A stretch of 39,704 bases of DNA from Desulfobacteraceae bacterium (GCA_024226935.1 JAAELK010000304.1:1-39704), one strand, 5' to 3'. Numbered from the stretch's first letter, positions 1-9,574 are shown. Numbers and translations: made by a program. Notes: generated by a model from the sequence alone, not told the origin.

Positions 1-132
1 ACAGGGCCTTTGGAAGGAACCAATAACAAAATTAAAACTATGAAAAGGCAGGCCTATGGATATCGTGATTTTGAATTTTTCAAATTGAAGCTTTTTGATC
101 TTCATAGAAAAAAGTACGCGTTAATCGGATGA
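1..132 (+). CDS. ISL3-like transposase, C-terminal end (partial)
   Basis: An open frame enters from the left edge and stops with TGA at 130-132. The 43 residues begin TGPLEGTNNKIKTMKRQAYG and end FFKLKLFDLHRKKYALIG, with KYALIG directly before the stop. This matches the extreme C-terminus of ISL3-family (IS204/IS1001/IS1096/IS1165) DDE transposases, where a conserved E-G-x-N-N-K-I-K stretch holds the last catalytic Glu. It would catalyse cut-and-paste transposition of its own element. The rest of the gene and the left terminal repeat lie outside the window. The right end of the element should fall between 133 and about 200, but I could not place its terminal inverted repeat. Whether the transposase is intact cannot be judged from here. 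Confidence 0.8.
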   Translation, partial: TGPLEGTNNKIKTMKRQAYGYRDFEFFKLKLFDLHRKKYALIG

Positions 133-187
133 ACCATAAATAATATAAAATTATCATCCAAAACGCTTACAGATTCGCCTGGTCTAA

Positions 188-1969
188 GAAGATTTTTATG
201 CAGGCAGGTATGTTCCAAGCCTTAGAAATAAACCTGCGGCCTATAACTGGGCTGTATTGGAACTTGAGCAACTAGAACAAAATGATAGCCTTGATCTTTG
301 CACCGGAGAGAAGATATTCGGCCAATGGTTGACCCGCAAATTTAAAAAAATATTGCCTGAAGAATCTCTGTTAAAATTAAAAACCATCCCCGATCAAATT
401 CAAGCTGAACTCCAGGGACAAGAAAAAAGATCTTCCAGGAGTATTGTCGACAAAATATCCAAGATGGCACCATATGAGCCAGCATCGCCTCCTCCCCTTT
501 GTTTTAATGAAATTACAAAGGAACTTAATAATTATCTGAAAGGAGGTTCAGGCCTGACCGGCGGGGAAAATATGTTTCCTGTTCTGCAAAAGGTTGTCAG
601 AGCGATAGGATATTCCAGTTTTAAGGGATTTAGAGACGGACAGAAACTTTTTTTGGAAATAGCCGGCCGCAAGATCCAGGAAGCGTATTATATATCCTAC
701 GGCCTGGAATCCTTGGCCAGGGATATCGTCAGGAATTTTAACGGCAGTATAGCTTTCTGGCTTTTCTGGAATATCAAGTTGGGTCTTAGTAAAGTTGCGG
801 AAGAATGCAGCTCCTCCCTGGGATTATCCGAGATTAAAAAACAATATTCAGAAAGGTTGAAAAAACTTGACAGCTTGCTGAATTCAAAAAAAGTACTCAT
901 AGTAAACGGGGAAACCCATAAAAGAGCAATTTATAATCCAAAATCCTCTCCTCATGATAAAAAAGTTGCCAGGCGTTGTCATCAGCTTTACAGATATTCT
1001 CTTGAGTCTGCCAGGGTGCAGCAGTTGACAAGCTTTGTGGAAGGACTGATTGCAGAGGTTCCCGTTTTTGATTATGCAAATCCGAAAAGACCACTGCCCA
1101 ATATCTGCGGACTGGAAGAGGAGGTAACCTATGCTGTTGGGTCTGGCTACCTGGATAGTTGTACCCCTCCCAAAACCTCCGATGGCAAAATAGATTATTC
1201 AGGAAGCTGGAAAACTAAAACGTGGCTAAAGCGGGGAACCTCAACTTGTTTGCTTCCTCCAGGTGCAAAAAGAGACCGCGAAATTGAAACTACAGGCTCT
1301 AAATCGCTTATTTTAAATAAGCGGAGAATTGGAACAATAAGCTCAACCACCAAAAATCCTTACGCCTTAAAATCTTTAAGAACCTTTCTGGATATTTTTG
1401 ACTTTAAACCAACTGAAAGGTGGGATGGAGATCAAACCCTGCGTAATAAAAGAATGGAAAGGACGTTAAGGCAAGACAGGACTTTGGTGGAGCATGATCG
1501 AGCCAGAACTCAGATAGTCATAAGTAATCGTAATTGTTGCTGGAGAGATAATATGAAGGCAAAAATGACTGGCCCTTTCCATTCCGGGCAGCACACCTTT
1601 GCAGCCCAGGTGGGAAGTCGGCATATTCCTTCATCAATTGCTGGTCCCCACAGCCTTGAAACTCTGCTTGATAATTATGATTTTGGAGAGGAGATTACAG
1701 TGATACTTCTTCCAAAGGAAAGTGACAGCTTTTCAAAATTTGGCCTGTCCAGGCTCCAGGTTCTCGGGCTTAGAATCGATGGGAAAGAGAAAACAAAAAA
1801 AATTGCCAAAGCCTATCTTGGATCGGCAAAAAGATTGGCAAAAATTCCGGAATCCCGGGCCAGTGATTCAGTGATTGATCAATTGAGCTGTATTATTACA
1901 GGGTATTATAAAATTGATATGCCCGGTTCTGCTCTAAACTCGGTGGTCAGATCCCTTTTGAGGATATGA
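188..1969 (+). pseudogene. Unrecognised protein, apparently 5'-truncated at the IS junction
   Basis: I do not recognise the family. The first usable start in frame is a TTG at 257 (570 residues), without a visible Shine-Dalgarno sequence. The frame stays open upstream to 188, where it encodes protein-like sequence (YVPSLRNKPAAYNWAVLELE) before a TAA at 185-187. There is no ATG or GTG in that stretch. Together with the transposase tail ending at 132, this suggests the true N-terminus was removed by an insertion or deletion. The protein is basic and hydrophilic, with no clear signal peptide or membrane segment. The middle (residues about 300-400 counted from TTG) is rich in Thr, Ser, Lys and Arg. 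A later stretch with SGQHTFAAQVGSRHIPSSIA precedes a more ordered C-terminus. It is convergent with the hydrolase gene at 2071-3357. It may still be translated from TTG, so the pseudogene call is an inference. Confidence 0.5.
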
Positions 1970-2016
1970 ATAAACGGGGATTTGACATAACTTCTGTCCA
2001 TGTGGGCAGGTAATAT

Positions 2017-2047
2017 AAATAGACCTTGATCTGATCAAGGTCTATTT
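2017..2047. terminator. Perfect palindrome between convergent genes, probable bidirectional terminator
   Basis: Two 15-base arms (AAATAGACCTTGATC and its exact reverse complement) are separated by one base. They form a stable hairpin with A-rich 5' and T-rich 3' flanks on both strands. It lies 48 bases after the stop of the upstream plus-strand gene and 24 bases after the stop of the minus-strand hydrolase gene, as expected of a shared terminator. The T-tract is short, so efficiency is uncertain. Confidence 0.7.
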
Positions 2048-2070
2048 GATATTGAGTTAAATCAAAATAA

Positions 2071-3357
2071 TTAAAAAATTTTAAATCGGCTTTTTTCAAT
2101 GGCATTATAGATATGGGGGATGTTTTTATAAATACCTGGGTCTGGGGGGCATAGGTTGCCTTTTTCTCCCCTTAAAAAGGGTAACCCGGCTTTTTGATCC
2201 AGAGCTTTAATTCTTTCTAATTCTTCAGGATCAAAAGCATCCATGAGCTCATAATGCTGGTAATTAACAAAATGGGTCATTGCCGTATAATGGCTGATTC
2301 CTTTTATCCCTCCATATTGATAGGGCCAAAACCATTTATTACGGGTTGTTTTTCTAAATGATTGATCAAGTTCATTGTGTTCTCTCAGGTACGTCATCTG
2401 TAGTTCATTATATAATGTATATAGCTCGGTCAGGGTGATTTTCCAATCCTTATAGTCAAAACGAGTACTATGTTTTGTTAAAAATCCGGCCAGGAGGAAT
2501 TTAGCTATTTTGTTTTCAATTATTCCAATTTGCAGAATAGTCGTGTTCTTTTTTGATAATTTCCCCTTGAGCTTAGTTCCTTCTTTTACAGTAAGCTCCC
2601 CGCAAGCGGCACTATGATGTAATCCGTGTAAAAAGATGGTTTCCATCTTAGTTTTTCGGCTCATTGGCCTTAATGCAGCAAAGGAAAATCCCCAGCCATA
2701 GCCTTCGGACATTTCCAGGAGAACTTTAACATCTTTTACATTGGGGGGAAGGCGTCTGGTGTTGTCATTATGGTTGCCAGGACCTGGTACCGGGTCAATA
2801 AGAAAAAGATTAATTTCTAGTTTTTCGATTCCCAAGTATTTATCCCATAGACGATTGGCAGTTTTTACTGCAGTTACAGCACCCCGGCTCCAGCCCACCA
2901 TATTTATTTTTTTAGGCTGTACCTGCATTATAACCCTGCAGATCAGATCAACATTTTTGTCCCATCCCGAACCGGATGCTATTCCAAAAATTTGCTTGGT
3001 TGCATTTTTTGAAGCTGAATTATTATAATCAGTGATTGTGTTGTAGCTCATCATGCTTTTGGAAGGAGAAGTTGTCATGCTGCCAAAGCTTCCCGGTCCA
3101 TCAACTATTAGTTTAACTTGATCCTGGTCTTGAACAAGCAGTCTTATTGCTTTATCTATTTTAGAGGATCTTCCTGATCTACGATCCTTTTCACTTGTTT
3201 CACAATAGGGGTGCATCTGGGCTTTTGTTCGATGGCAGCTTTCCTGCACTAAATCGTGTTGTAAGCGACTAAAACAAGTTCCATGGCAAAAAATAGTTAA
3301 GACTTCTGTTCTTCTGAATTCTCCTTGAAGGGCAAATGCATTTTTACGACGGGGCAT
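2071..3357 (-). CDS. Alpha/beta hydrolase, DUF2235/Tle1-like lipase fold
   Basis: The gene encodes 428 residues and starts at an ATG preceded by a good AAAGGAG site. Near the N-terminus is TIFCHGT (residues 21-27), like the oxyanion strand of serine hydrolases. KLIVDGPGS follows at 82-90, then a G-W-S-R-G nucleophile elbow with Ser157 and LIDPVPGPGN with Asp188, a plausible acid. Candidate catalytic histidines are in LHGLHHSAACG (244-248). This order matches DUF2235-type proteins, which include the Tle1 phospholipases of type VI secretion and related Legionella hydrolases. There is no signal peptide. The substrate cannot be read from the sequence. No type VI genes or obvious immunity gene are adjacent, so an effector role is speculation. 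The gene is convergent with the truncated unknown gene. Confidence 0.6.
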   Translation of the reverse strand: MPRRKNAFALQGEFRRTEVLTIFCHGTCFSRLQHDLVQESCHRTKAQMHPYCETSEKDRRSGRSSKIDKAIRLLVQDQDQVKLIVDGPGSFGSMTTSPSKSMMSYNTITDYNNSASKNATKQIFGIASGSGWDKNVDLICRVIMQVQPKKINMVGWSRGAVTAVKTANRLWDKYLGIEKLEINLFLIDPVPGPGNHNDNTRRLPPNVKDVKVLLEMSEGYGWGFSFAALRPMSRKTKMETIFLHGLHHSAACGELTVKEGTKLKGKLSKKNTTILQIGIIENKIAKFLLAGFLTKHSTRFDYKDWKITLTELYTLYNELQMTYLREHNELDQSFRKTTRNKWFWPYQYGGIKGISHYTAMTHFVNYQHYELMDAFDPEELERIKALDQKAGLPFLRGEKGNLCPPDPGIYKNIPHIYNAIEKSRFKIF

Positions 3358-3702
3358 ATTTTATCTCCTTTCAGTAATCTTTATAAAGCGTTTTTAAGAT
3401 AACTAATTGCGAAAGGAGCGTAGGCAATTATGTTGATAGTGTCAAGGGGAAAAATTACCCAGTAGGAGGCGGCTTATCCTATTAAAACAGCATGATAGCA
3501 AAAAAAATGCAATAGACAAAAGTGATTGTTGTTAATGTTATACGAACATGAAATCAGAGTAAAAACTTTGTTTTTTTGAGAGGCGGTCAGTAGAGTATGG
3601 AAAATAAAAAATATAGCTTTTTCACAAATTTTTCACGGGCTTTTTTGTAAGTTAAATTTAAACAGGATGGATCTGTTTGAAATAATGACTAAAAGGAGAA
3701 CC
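3358..3702. other. Divergent intergenic region, hydrolase / efflux operon
   Basis: This 345-base AT-rich region separates the minus-strand hydrolase from the plus-strand efflux operon and must hold promoters for both. A minus-strand candidate is listed separately. For the plus strand the best I see is TTGTTG (3526-3531) and TGAAAT (3549-3554) with 17-base spacing, which is weak. A 17-codon open frame at 3597-3650 lacks convincing support. I see no binding site attributable to the OmpR-type regulator at 9592-10281. Confidence 0.4.
3417..3445 (-). promoter_or_regulatory. Candidate sigma-70 promoter for the hydrolase gene
   Basis: Read on the minus strand, a perfect -35 hexamer TTGACA (3440-3445) is followed after 17 bases by TACGCT (3417-3422), a weak -10. 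It sits about 60 bases upstream of the start at 3357. Spacing and position are right; the poor -10 limits confidence. Confidence 0.4.
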
Positions 3703-5085
3703 ATGCCCACAAAACCTTTAAGATCCGGAAAGATAATGCCGTTTTTATGTCTTCTGGTTATAAATCTAATCCTATTTTCCTCCTGGATGTCCGGGACCCT
3801 TATGGCAAGCGAGTTGAAAGAGTTACCAATGAATGATGCAATTCACATTGCCCTTGAAAACAATAATGATTTAAAGTTGGAAGGCAACAACCTCAAATCA
3901 CTGGAGGTGGCTACCCAGAGAGAAAAAGGAAGGTTTTATCCTGATTTGAAAGTTGAATCCTCAGGATCGGTGATTGGAGAAAGTAACTCATCTTCTGTGG
4001 GTAGCACTGAAAATAAAACTTTAGATATGAACATCACTTCCAGATATAATGTTTTTAATGGCTTTCAGGATTCTGCATCTTTGAAAAAGGCCGGATTTGA
4101 ACTTAATGCCGGGCACCAAACTTATTCAAGAGCCAGTCAGGAGGTTATTTTCAATACGGTAACAGCGTATATTGAGGCAGTCTCTGCCCAGGCTCTTATA
4201 GTTGCCAAAGAAGAAAATCTCAAAGATAATCAGAAACAACTTGAACAGATAAAGGCATTCTATGAATCGGGTACCCGTGCAGTCGTAGATCTTTATAAAC
4301 AACAGGCAGAAACAAAGGCGGCAGAACAGAGTTTGTTGAGTGCCAAAAATAGTTTTGCGATTTCAAAACTTAATCTTCTCCAGGCAATGGGGATAAAGGC
4401 TGGATATAAATTTGGCGTAAGGCTTGATCAAAAAGTTGATTTTACAGCGAAAAATTATTCTGATTATAAATATGAAGATCTTTTGAATAAAGCTGTTGCG
4501 AACAGGCCTGATTTAAAGTCAAGTGAAACTTTACTCCATGCTGCAGATGAAGGTATTCGCGCTGCAAAAGCAGGTTATAGTCCAAGTGTCGATATCTATG
4601 CCCAGGTTGGTTCGGATTACAATAGTAGTGATGATTTAGGCTTGAAAAGCCAGCTTATTAATGATGGGTTTGATTCGGCCGTGGGTTTGACAATTTCAAT
4701 TCCGATTTTTGATAAGTCTGTAACAAAAACCAATATTGCCGATGCAGTGAATACTAAAGAAAAACGAAGGATTGAGCAAAAAAGCCTGACCCAGCAGATT
4801 GGTATAAACATTGGGCAAGCTTTGGAAGATTATCGTACAGCGGTTAAACAACTTGAGGTAACCTCCTCACGTCTTAAATATTCAAAAAAGACTTTGGAGT
4901 CAATGGTGGAAAAGTATGCCGTCGGTTCTTCTACTCTAATCGAGTTGGTTGATGCGCGGTCAGATTTTGCCCAGGCCGGATATGATAATATAAAAGCTGT
5001 TTATGATCTGCTAGCCGAAAAAGTGGTCCTGGCTTATTACCAGGGTGATGTGGCTGGAATGACTTCATTTTCGGAGGTAAGTTGA
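3703..5085 (+). CDS. TolC-family outer membrane efflux protein
   Basis: This is the outer membrane channel of a tripartite exporter, 460 residues long. An ATG at 3667 is in frame, but the ATG at 3703 has an AAGGAG site seven bases upstream and gives a classical signal peptide: basic start, a hydrophobic stretch around residues 11-30, and cleavage probably near MASELKE. The mature part shows the duplicated outer membrane efflux protein architecture: DAIHIALENNNDLKLEGNNL opens the first repeat, and YEDLLNKAVANRPDLKSSET opens the second. Both have long Ala/Gln/Lys-rich helices typical of the periplasmic alpha-barrel. It is the first gene of the cluster, and its stop overlaps the start of the adaptor gene. 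Substrate is unknown; MacAB-TolC systems export macrolides, peptides, siderophores or lipids. Confidence 0.92.
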   Translation: MPTKPLRSGKIMPFLCLLVINLILFSSWMSGTLMASELKELPMNDAIHIALENNNDLKLEGNNLKSLEVATQREKGRFYPDLKVESSGSVIGESNSSSVGSTENKTLDMNITSRYNVFNGFQDSASLKKAGFELNAGHQTYSRASQEVIFNTVTAYIEAVSAQALIVAKEENLKDNQKQLEQIKAFYESGTRAVVDLYKQQAETKAAEQSLLSAKNSFAISKLNLLQAMGIKAGYKFGVRLDQKVDFTAKNYSDYKYEDLLNKAVANRPDLKSSETLLHAADEGIRAAKAGYSPSVDIYAQVGSDYNSSDDLGLKSQLINDGFDSAVGLTISIPIFDKSVTKTNIADAVNTKEKRRIEQKSLTQQIGINIGQALEDYRTAVKQLEVTSSRLKYSKKTLESMVEKYAVGSSTLIELVDARSDFAQAGYDNIKAVYDLLAEKVVLAYYQGDVAGMTSFSEVS

Positions 5086-6260
5086 TGAAAACTAAAAAAC
5101 TGATATTAACTCTGGGCAAATTCATATTGATGGCGGCTGGAGTGATATTTATTATTCAGGCAGGCTTACAGCTTTTGAGAATGAATGGGGCAAATGCTGA
5201 TATTCCATTCAAGATAAGTCAAGTACAAAGAACTGATTTTGAAAAGACTGTTTCCAGTACCGGAACAATGGAGGCCGTGGGAACAGTGGATGTAGGGACC
5301 CAGACTTCAGGTACAATTGCCAAGGTGTTGGTTGACTATAATTCTAAGGTTAAAAAGGGGCAAATTCTTGCCCAGCTTGACCAGTCTCTTTTTGTTACCG
5401 ACGTTAATAATTCAAAGGCAGCGCTTATGAAGGCCCAGGCTGGCCTTAAAAATGCCCAGGCCTTTTACGATCGAGATAAAAAACTTTTCAAGAATGGACA
5501 TATTTCTCAGGAACAGTTTCTTGATAGCCAAACCACCTATAATGAAGCCCAGGCAGATGTGCTGTCCGCCCAGGCGGTTCTGACAAAGGCACAAGTTAAT
5601 CTTGATTATACAATAATCAGATCACCCATTGATGGAACAGTTATAGAAAAAAGCATTGATGAGGGTCAGACAGTTGCCGCAAGTTATAGTACTCCCACCC
5701 TCTTTACTATTGCTGAAGACCTTTCTCTTATGCAGATTGCGGCAGATGTTGATGAAAGCGATATTGGTCTGATCAAAACAGGTCAGGCGGTCAGGTTTAC
5801 AGTTCAGGCATATCCGGATATTAATTTTGATGGGGTTGTATCCCAGATCCGGTTAAATCCTGAAACAATTTCAAATGTTGTTACTTATACAGTGATAGTT
5901 ACCGCAAATAATTTTGATCATCTTATTATGCCGGGAATGACGGCTACTGCCGATTTTGTGGTTGATTCCGAGAAGAATGTTTTAACCGTTACCAGTGCGG
6001 CTCTTCAGTTCAGGCCCGATGGAGCCAAAAGCCCGAAAGGAGAAGATGTGCTTTATGTTCTAGGCAGTGATAAAAAATTAAAGCCGATGATAGTTAAAAA
6101 GGGAAAATCTGAAAATGGTGTAACTATTATTACCCAGGGAATTTGTGAAGGTGATCGGGTGATAACAGGCATAGAACAGGAGAGCAAAAAAGAGCAAACC
6201 GGACTTTTTTCTATGTTTACGAAAGGTGGAAAATCCAGGAAAGGAAATCGACCATTCTAA
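5085..6260 (+). CDS. macA: MacA-like periplasmic adaptor (HlyD/RND membrane fusion protein)
   Basis: This adaptor links the inner membrane ABC transporter to the TolC channel (391 residues). A TTG at 5082 is possible, but the ATG at 5085 is preferred: it overlaps the TolC stop as TGATG and has GGAGG at 5073-5077. One N-terminal membrane segment (about residues 8-27) is followed by a biotinyl-lipoyl-like half (VDVGTQTSGTIAKVLVDYNS). Next comes a coiled-coil hairpin (about 100-165, rich in Ala, Gln and Lys), the second lipoyl half (IRSPIDGTVIEKSIDEGQTV), a beta-barrel and a membrane-proximal domain. This is the MacA order. The C-terminus ends in a Lys/Gly/Arg-rich tail. Translational coupling to its neighbours implies one complex. 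Confidence 0.92.
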   Translation: MKTKKLILTLGKFILMAAGVIFIIQAGLQLLRMNGANADIPFKISQVQRTDFEKTVSSTGTMEAVGTVDVGTQTSGTIAKVLVDYNSKVKKGQILAQLDQSLFVTDVNNSKAALMKAQAGLKNAQAFYDRDKKLFKNGHISQEQFLDSQTTYNEAQADVLSAQAVLTKAQVNLDYTIIRSPIDGTVIEKSIDEGQTVAASYSTPTLFTIAEDLSLMQIAADVDESDIGLIKTGQAVRFTVQAYPDINFDGVVSQIRLNPETISNVVTYTVIVTANNFDHLIMPGMTATADFVVDSEKNVLTVTSAALQFRPDGAKSPKGEDVLYVLGSDKKLKPMIVKKGKSENGVTIITQGICEGDRVITGIEQESKKEQTGLFSMFTKGGKSRKGNRPF

Positions 6261-6273
6261 TAGAGTATAATAT

Positions 6274-7047
6274 ATGCATACAATTGAACTTAAGAAAATA
6301 AATAAAGAGTACGCCATGGGGGATGTCGTTGTCCGGGCGCTAAAGAATGTATCCCTTACCATTGGTCAAGGTGAATTTATAGCCGTCATGGGAACTTCCG
6401 GGTCTGGAAAATCGACACTTATGAATATATTAGGCTGTCTTGACCTTGCCGGGGGAGGCGATTATTTTATTGAGGGTGTTCATGTTAATAAAATGAGTAA
6501 AAAAAAACTTGCCGATATAAGAAATGAGAAGATTGGTTTTGTTTTCCAGGGATTTAATCTGCTGGCGAGAACAACGGCAATTGAAAATGTGGAACTTCCT
6601 TTGTTTTATGAAAGAGGAAGGAGTGGAGGAAACATTCGGGATAAGGCTTTAGCTGCATTAAAGCAGGTAGGGCTTGGAAACCGTCTTCACCATGAACCAA
6701 ATCAGCTTTCAGGGGGGCAGCAGCAGAGGGTTGCAATTGCAAGGGCATTGGTTAATTCTCCCTCGATTATTTTTGCAGATGAGCCCACAGGCAATCTTGA
6801 CAGTCAAACCACCGTCGAAATTTTATCCCTGTTTCAGGAGTTAAATGATCGGGGGATTACCATAGTTCTTGTAACCCATGAACAGGATGTGTCACTTTAT
6901 GCAAAACGAATAATCGAGATGCGTGACGGTGAAATAATTAAGGATGAAAAAGTTCTGGAAAGAAAAAATGCTTTTGAAGAATTAGCGTTGTCTGGGTCGG
7001 GTAAAACCCGCCTTACATTAATGTCTGCAGCAGGTGGAAAGTTTTAA
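6274..7047 (+). CDS. MacB/LolD-type ABC transporter ATPase
   Basis: ATP-binding subunit of the efflux pump (257 residues). Visible motifs are Walker [10 protein letters not shown] (40-48), Q-loop FQGFNLL (91-97), signature LSGGQQQR (145-152), Walker [14 protein letters not shown] (165-177) and the switch His in VTHE (200-203). The form DEPTGNLDS is typical of the MacB/LolD/FtsE class. In Escherichia coli MacB the ATPase and permease are fused; here they are separate genes overlapping by one base (TAATG at 7045-7049), as in many other phyla. The last ~30 residues extend beyond the usual LolD length. The Shine-Dalgarno sequence is weak, so it may depend on translation of the adaptor gene 13 bases upstream. 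Confidence 0.93.
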   Translation: MHTIELKKINKEYAMGDVVVRALKNVSLTIGQGEFIAVMGTSGSGKSTLMNILGCLDLAGGGDYFIEGVHVNKMSKKKLADIRNEKIGFVFQGFNLLARTTAIENVELPLFYERGRSGGNIRDKALAALKQVGLGNRLHHEPNQLSGGQQQRVAIARALVNSPSIIFADEPTGNLDSQTTVEILSLFQELNDRGITIVLVTHEQDVSLYAKRIIEMRDGEIIKDEKVLERKNAFEELALSGSGKTRLTLMSAAGGKF

Positions 7048-8264
7048 TGGGATCTTATAAATTAATCAATCTTGCATTTAAAAGTATCACGAGAAATAAG
7101 ATGCGAAGCCTTTTGACCATGCTTGGTATAATAATCGGGGTTGCTTCTGTCATTTCTCTTGTTTCAATTGGTAATGGTGCAAAAGCCGATGTCGAAAAAC
7201 AGGTTGCATCCCTTGGTACAAATCTTATTATCATACATACAAGCAGATCAAAAACCGGTGGGGTGCGTGGAGGTTCTGAAAGCCTTGATACCCTTGATCT
7301 CAACGATTATAAGCTGCTCAAAGAAAAAGCTACTGCGATCAGTGGTATTTCTCCTGTTATAAAGGAACAATGCCAGGTTATAGCCTCCGCTACCAATTGG
7401 AATACTTCAATTTATGGGGTTAGTCCCGATTATTTATCTGTCTGCAATTTCAGTGTTGAGTCCGGAGAGTTTTTTACCCAAAGGGATGTTAAGGCAATGA
7501 GTAAAGTAGCTGTAGTCGGTAAAACCGTTGTTGATGAACTCTTTGCCGATCAGAATCCAATAGGTAAAAAAATCAGGATCAGGAATGTTCCATTCAGAAT
7601 TATCGGAGTTCTTGCCGAAAAAGGACAATCCGGAATGGGAACGGATCAGGATGATGTAATTCTTGCACCATCAACAACAGTTTTGTATCGTTTGGGTAAT
7701 GGCAAGACGGTAAGAACTATTATGGCAAGTGCCGTAACACCTGAAAAAATGACCGATGCAAGAACGCAAATCACTACAATATTAAGGGCATCCCACAGAC
7801 TTTCAGCAGGACAGGAGAACGATTTTCGTATCCGGGATCAGACTGAAATTAATAATATGGCAACAGGTGTTACGGGAACTTTGACTGTCCTTTTGAGTGC
7901 AATTGCGGGCGTTTCTCTTCTGGTTGGTGGAATAGGAGTCATGAATATTATGCTGGTTTCGGTGACAGAGCGAACAAGGGAAATTGGGATAAGAATGGCT
8001 GTTGGAGCAAGGGGGATTGATATTTTGTTACAATTTCTTGTCGAGGCTGTTATATTGAGTCTTATCGGTGGAATTGTTGGTGTTGTAACTGGTCTTGGAT
8101 TAGCTTTTCTCATGGGCAATATTTTGGGGACAAGTGTTGTTATGACTGGATCTGTCATAATTTATACAACTCTTTTTACGGGTGCAGTAGGTGTTTTTTT
8201 CGGATTCTACCCGGCAAGAAAAGCTGCAAATCTGAATCCCATTGATGCATTAAAATATGAATAG
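7047..8264 (+). CDS. MacB-like ABC transporter permease (FtsX/MacB_PCD family)
   Basis: Inner membrane subunit of the efflux pump, 405 residues. TM1 lies near residues 18-40 (RNKMRSLLTMLGIIIGVASVIS). A large periplasmic domain (about 42-275) contains the MacB_PCD pattern, for example FTQRDVKAMSKVAVVGKTVVD. Three further membrane helices follow (about 280-305, 325-355 and 365-390), giving the four-helix MacB topology. Between TM2 and TM3 is the conserved MNIMLVSVTERTREIGIRMA coupling region that contacts the ATPase. It ends in NPIDALKYE, the usual C-terminus. The family drives transport by mechanotransmission through the periplasmic domain. The start overlaps the ATPase stop. Confidence 0.93.
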   Translation: MGSYKLINLAFKSITRNKMRSLLTMLGIIIGVASVISLVSIGNGAKADVEKQVASLGTNLIIIHTSRSKTGGVRGGSESLDTLDLNDYKLLKEKATAISGISPVIKEQCQVIASATNWNTSIYGVSPDYLSVCNFSVESGEFFTQRDVKAMSKVAVVGKTVVDELFADQNPIGKKIRIRNVPFRIIGVLAEKGQSGMGTDQDDVILAPSTTVLYRLGNGKTVRTIMASAVTPEKMTDARTQITTILRASHRLSAGQENDFRIRDQTEINNMATGVTGTLTVLLSAIAGVSLLVGGIGVMNIMLVSVTERTREIGIRMAVGARGIDILLQFLVEAVILSLIGGIVGVVTGLGLAFLMGNILGTSVVMTGSVIIYTTLFTGAVGVFFGFYPARKAANLNPIDALKYE

Positions 8265-8278
8265 GATCGGGATAAGTC

Positions 8279-9574
8279 ATGAAGTACAAGCATAGTCTGG
8301 GCTTTAGAATTATAGTTGGGTTCAGCGCCATGGGAGTGATTCTCATCGCTGTATATGGTTTTATGATATATGAACTTATTAAAGGTCTTGAAAAAAATTT
8401 TGGAAAAAATAAGACCAGCTACGAATTGGAACTTTTTTTGAATGAATATAATATGAATAAGAATGCACGGCTTCCCCAGACTTCCAATCTTACTTCTTAT
8501 ATTGGAATTGATAGTTTGCCCTATAATTTCAAAACTATATTATCTGGAGTTAAAAATGGTATTTATAAAACCGGAAAGGATGGGATAGGGGGGGAACAAG
8601 GATATTGGATAGGTATAGGATCTCTTCCCGGCATCAATAAAAAAATTTTTCTTATTCACAGTAGGGAACAATCCCATATCGATAAAAGAAGAATACAGAG
8701 TATTACCTTTATACTGATACTTGTTTCATGTGCGGTAATTTTGCTTGCAGCAGGTCTTTCTTTTCTTCTTTCGAGAAGAGTTATTGCTCCCCTTGCGCAG
8801 CTTGCAAAAATTGTAGAAAACTCAGGTCCTGATAATCTGCCTGGAAAAATTTCGAGTCTATATTATGATGATGAGGTGGGGGCCCTTGCCCGGGCCTTTG
8901 AAGATTCCATGGACAGGATAAGAGCTTTTGTTGAAAGGGAAAGACAATTTACACGGGATGCAAGTCATGAACTTAGATCTCCTTTGACGGTAATCAAGGG
9001 TGCATTATCTCTTCTTGAGATGAAACTTACAGAAAATGATGAAAAATCCATCGAGGTTATCCAGCGTATAGAACGAGCGGTGGCTTCAATGGGAAATACA
9101 GTTGAGTGCTTTTTGTGGCTTTCCCGTGAGGAAGCAGGTGTGGAACCTTACAAAAACTTTTCTGTTGTGAAAATTGTTGAACAAGAGCTTGAAACCTGTA
9201 AGTTTATAATGGGAAAAAGGGAGGTAATGGTAGAATTGATAAAAGTTTGTGAACCGGAAATTACCGGCCCTGTTCATGTTTTTTCCATTGCGGTTTCCAA
9301 TCTTATCAGAAATGCTATGCGATATACTGACAGAGGATATGTTAAGATTATTGTAAGTAAAGACAGGGTGGAGGTTTCTGATACCGGCGTTGGAATTGAA
9401 TCAGAAAAATTAGCTCTGATGCAACAGCTCCACCAGAAAGGAGATGAAAGCGCAGGGTTTGGTCTGGGGCTTAATATTGTAAGACGCATTTGTGACAGGT
9501 TCGGGTGGAAACTGATTATTGAAAGTAAAAGAGGTAGAGGGACAAAGGCGGAACTTTATTTCATCAAGCAATAG
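8279..9574 (+). CDS. Two-component sensor histidine kinase
   Basis: Membrane sensor kinase of 431 residues, 14 bases after the permease gene and so probably last in the efflux operon. TM1 is about residues 9-31. A periplasmic domain (about 32-138) contains a Gly/Lys/Tyr-rich stretch. TM2 is about 141-165, followed by a HAMP-like linker starting SRRVIAPLAQLAKIVE. The HisKA domain holds the phosphoacceptor His230 in FTRDASHELRSPLT. The ATPase domain shows the N box NLIRNAMRYT, G1 DTGVGI and G2 GFGLGLNIV. Its likely function is to sense a compound connected with the pump and phosphorylate a response regulator, most simply the one encoded tail-to-tail at 9592-10281. Confidence 0.93.
   Translation: MKYKHSLGFRIIVGFSAMGVILIAVYGFMIYELIKGLEKNFGKNKTSYELELFLNEYNMNKNARLPQTSNLTSYIGIDSLPYNFKTILSGVKNGIYKTGKDGIGGEQGYWIGIGSLPGINKKIFLIHSREQSHIDKRRIQSITFILILVSCAVILLAAGLSFLLSRRVIAPLAQLAKIVENSGPDNLPGKISSLYYDDEVGALARAFEDSMDRIRAFVERERQFTRDASHELRSPLTVIKGALSLLEMKLTENDEKSIEVIQRIERAVASMGNTVECFLWLSREEAGVEPYKNFSVVKIVEQELETCKFIMGKREVMVELIKVCEPEITGPVHVFSIAVSNLIRNAMRYTDRGYVKIIVSKDRVEVSDTGVGIESEKLALMQQLHQKGDESAGFGLGLNIVRRICDRFGWKLIIESKRGRGTKAELYFIKQ

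Noticed and set aside
3597-3650. 17-codon frame before the TolC-like gene
   Set aside because: Weak ribosome site and no regulatory logic visible such as attenuator hairpins; too short to support.
5082-5084. TTG as start of the MacA-like gene
   Set aside because: The adjacent ATG at 5085 has better spacing to GGAGG and overlaps the upstream stop in the usual way.
8265-8278. Possible boundary between efflux operon and kinase
   Set aside because: Only 14 bases and no terminator or promoter; treated as one operon.
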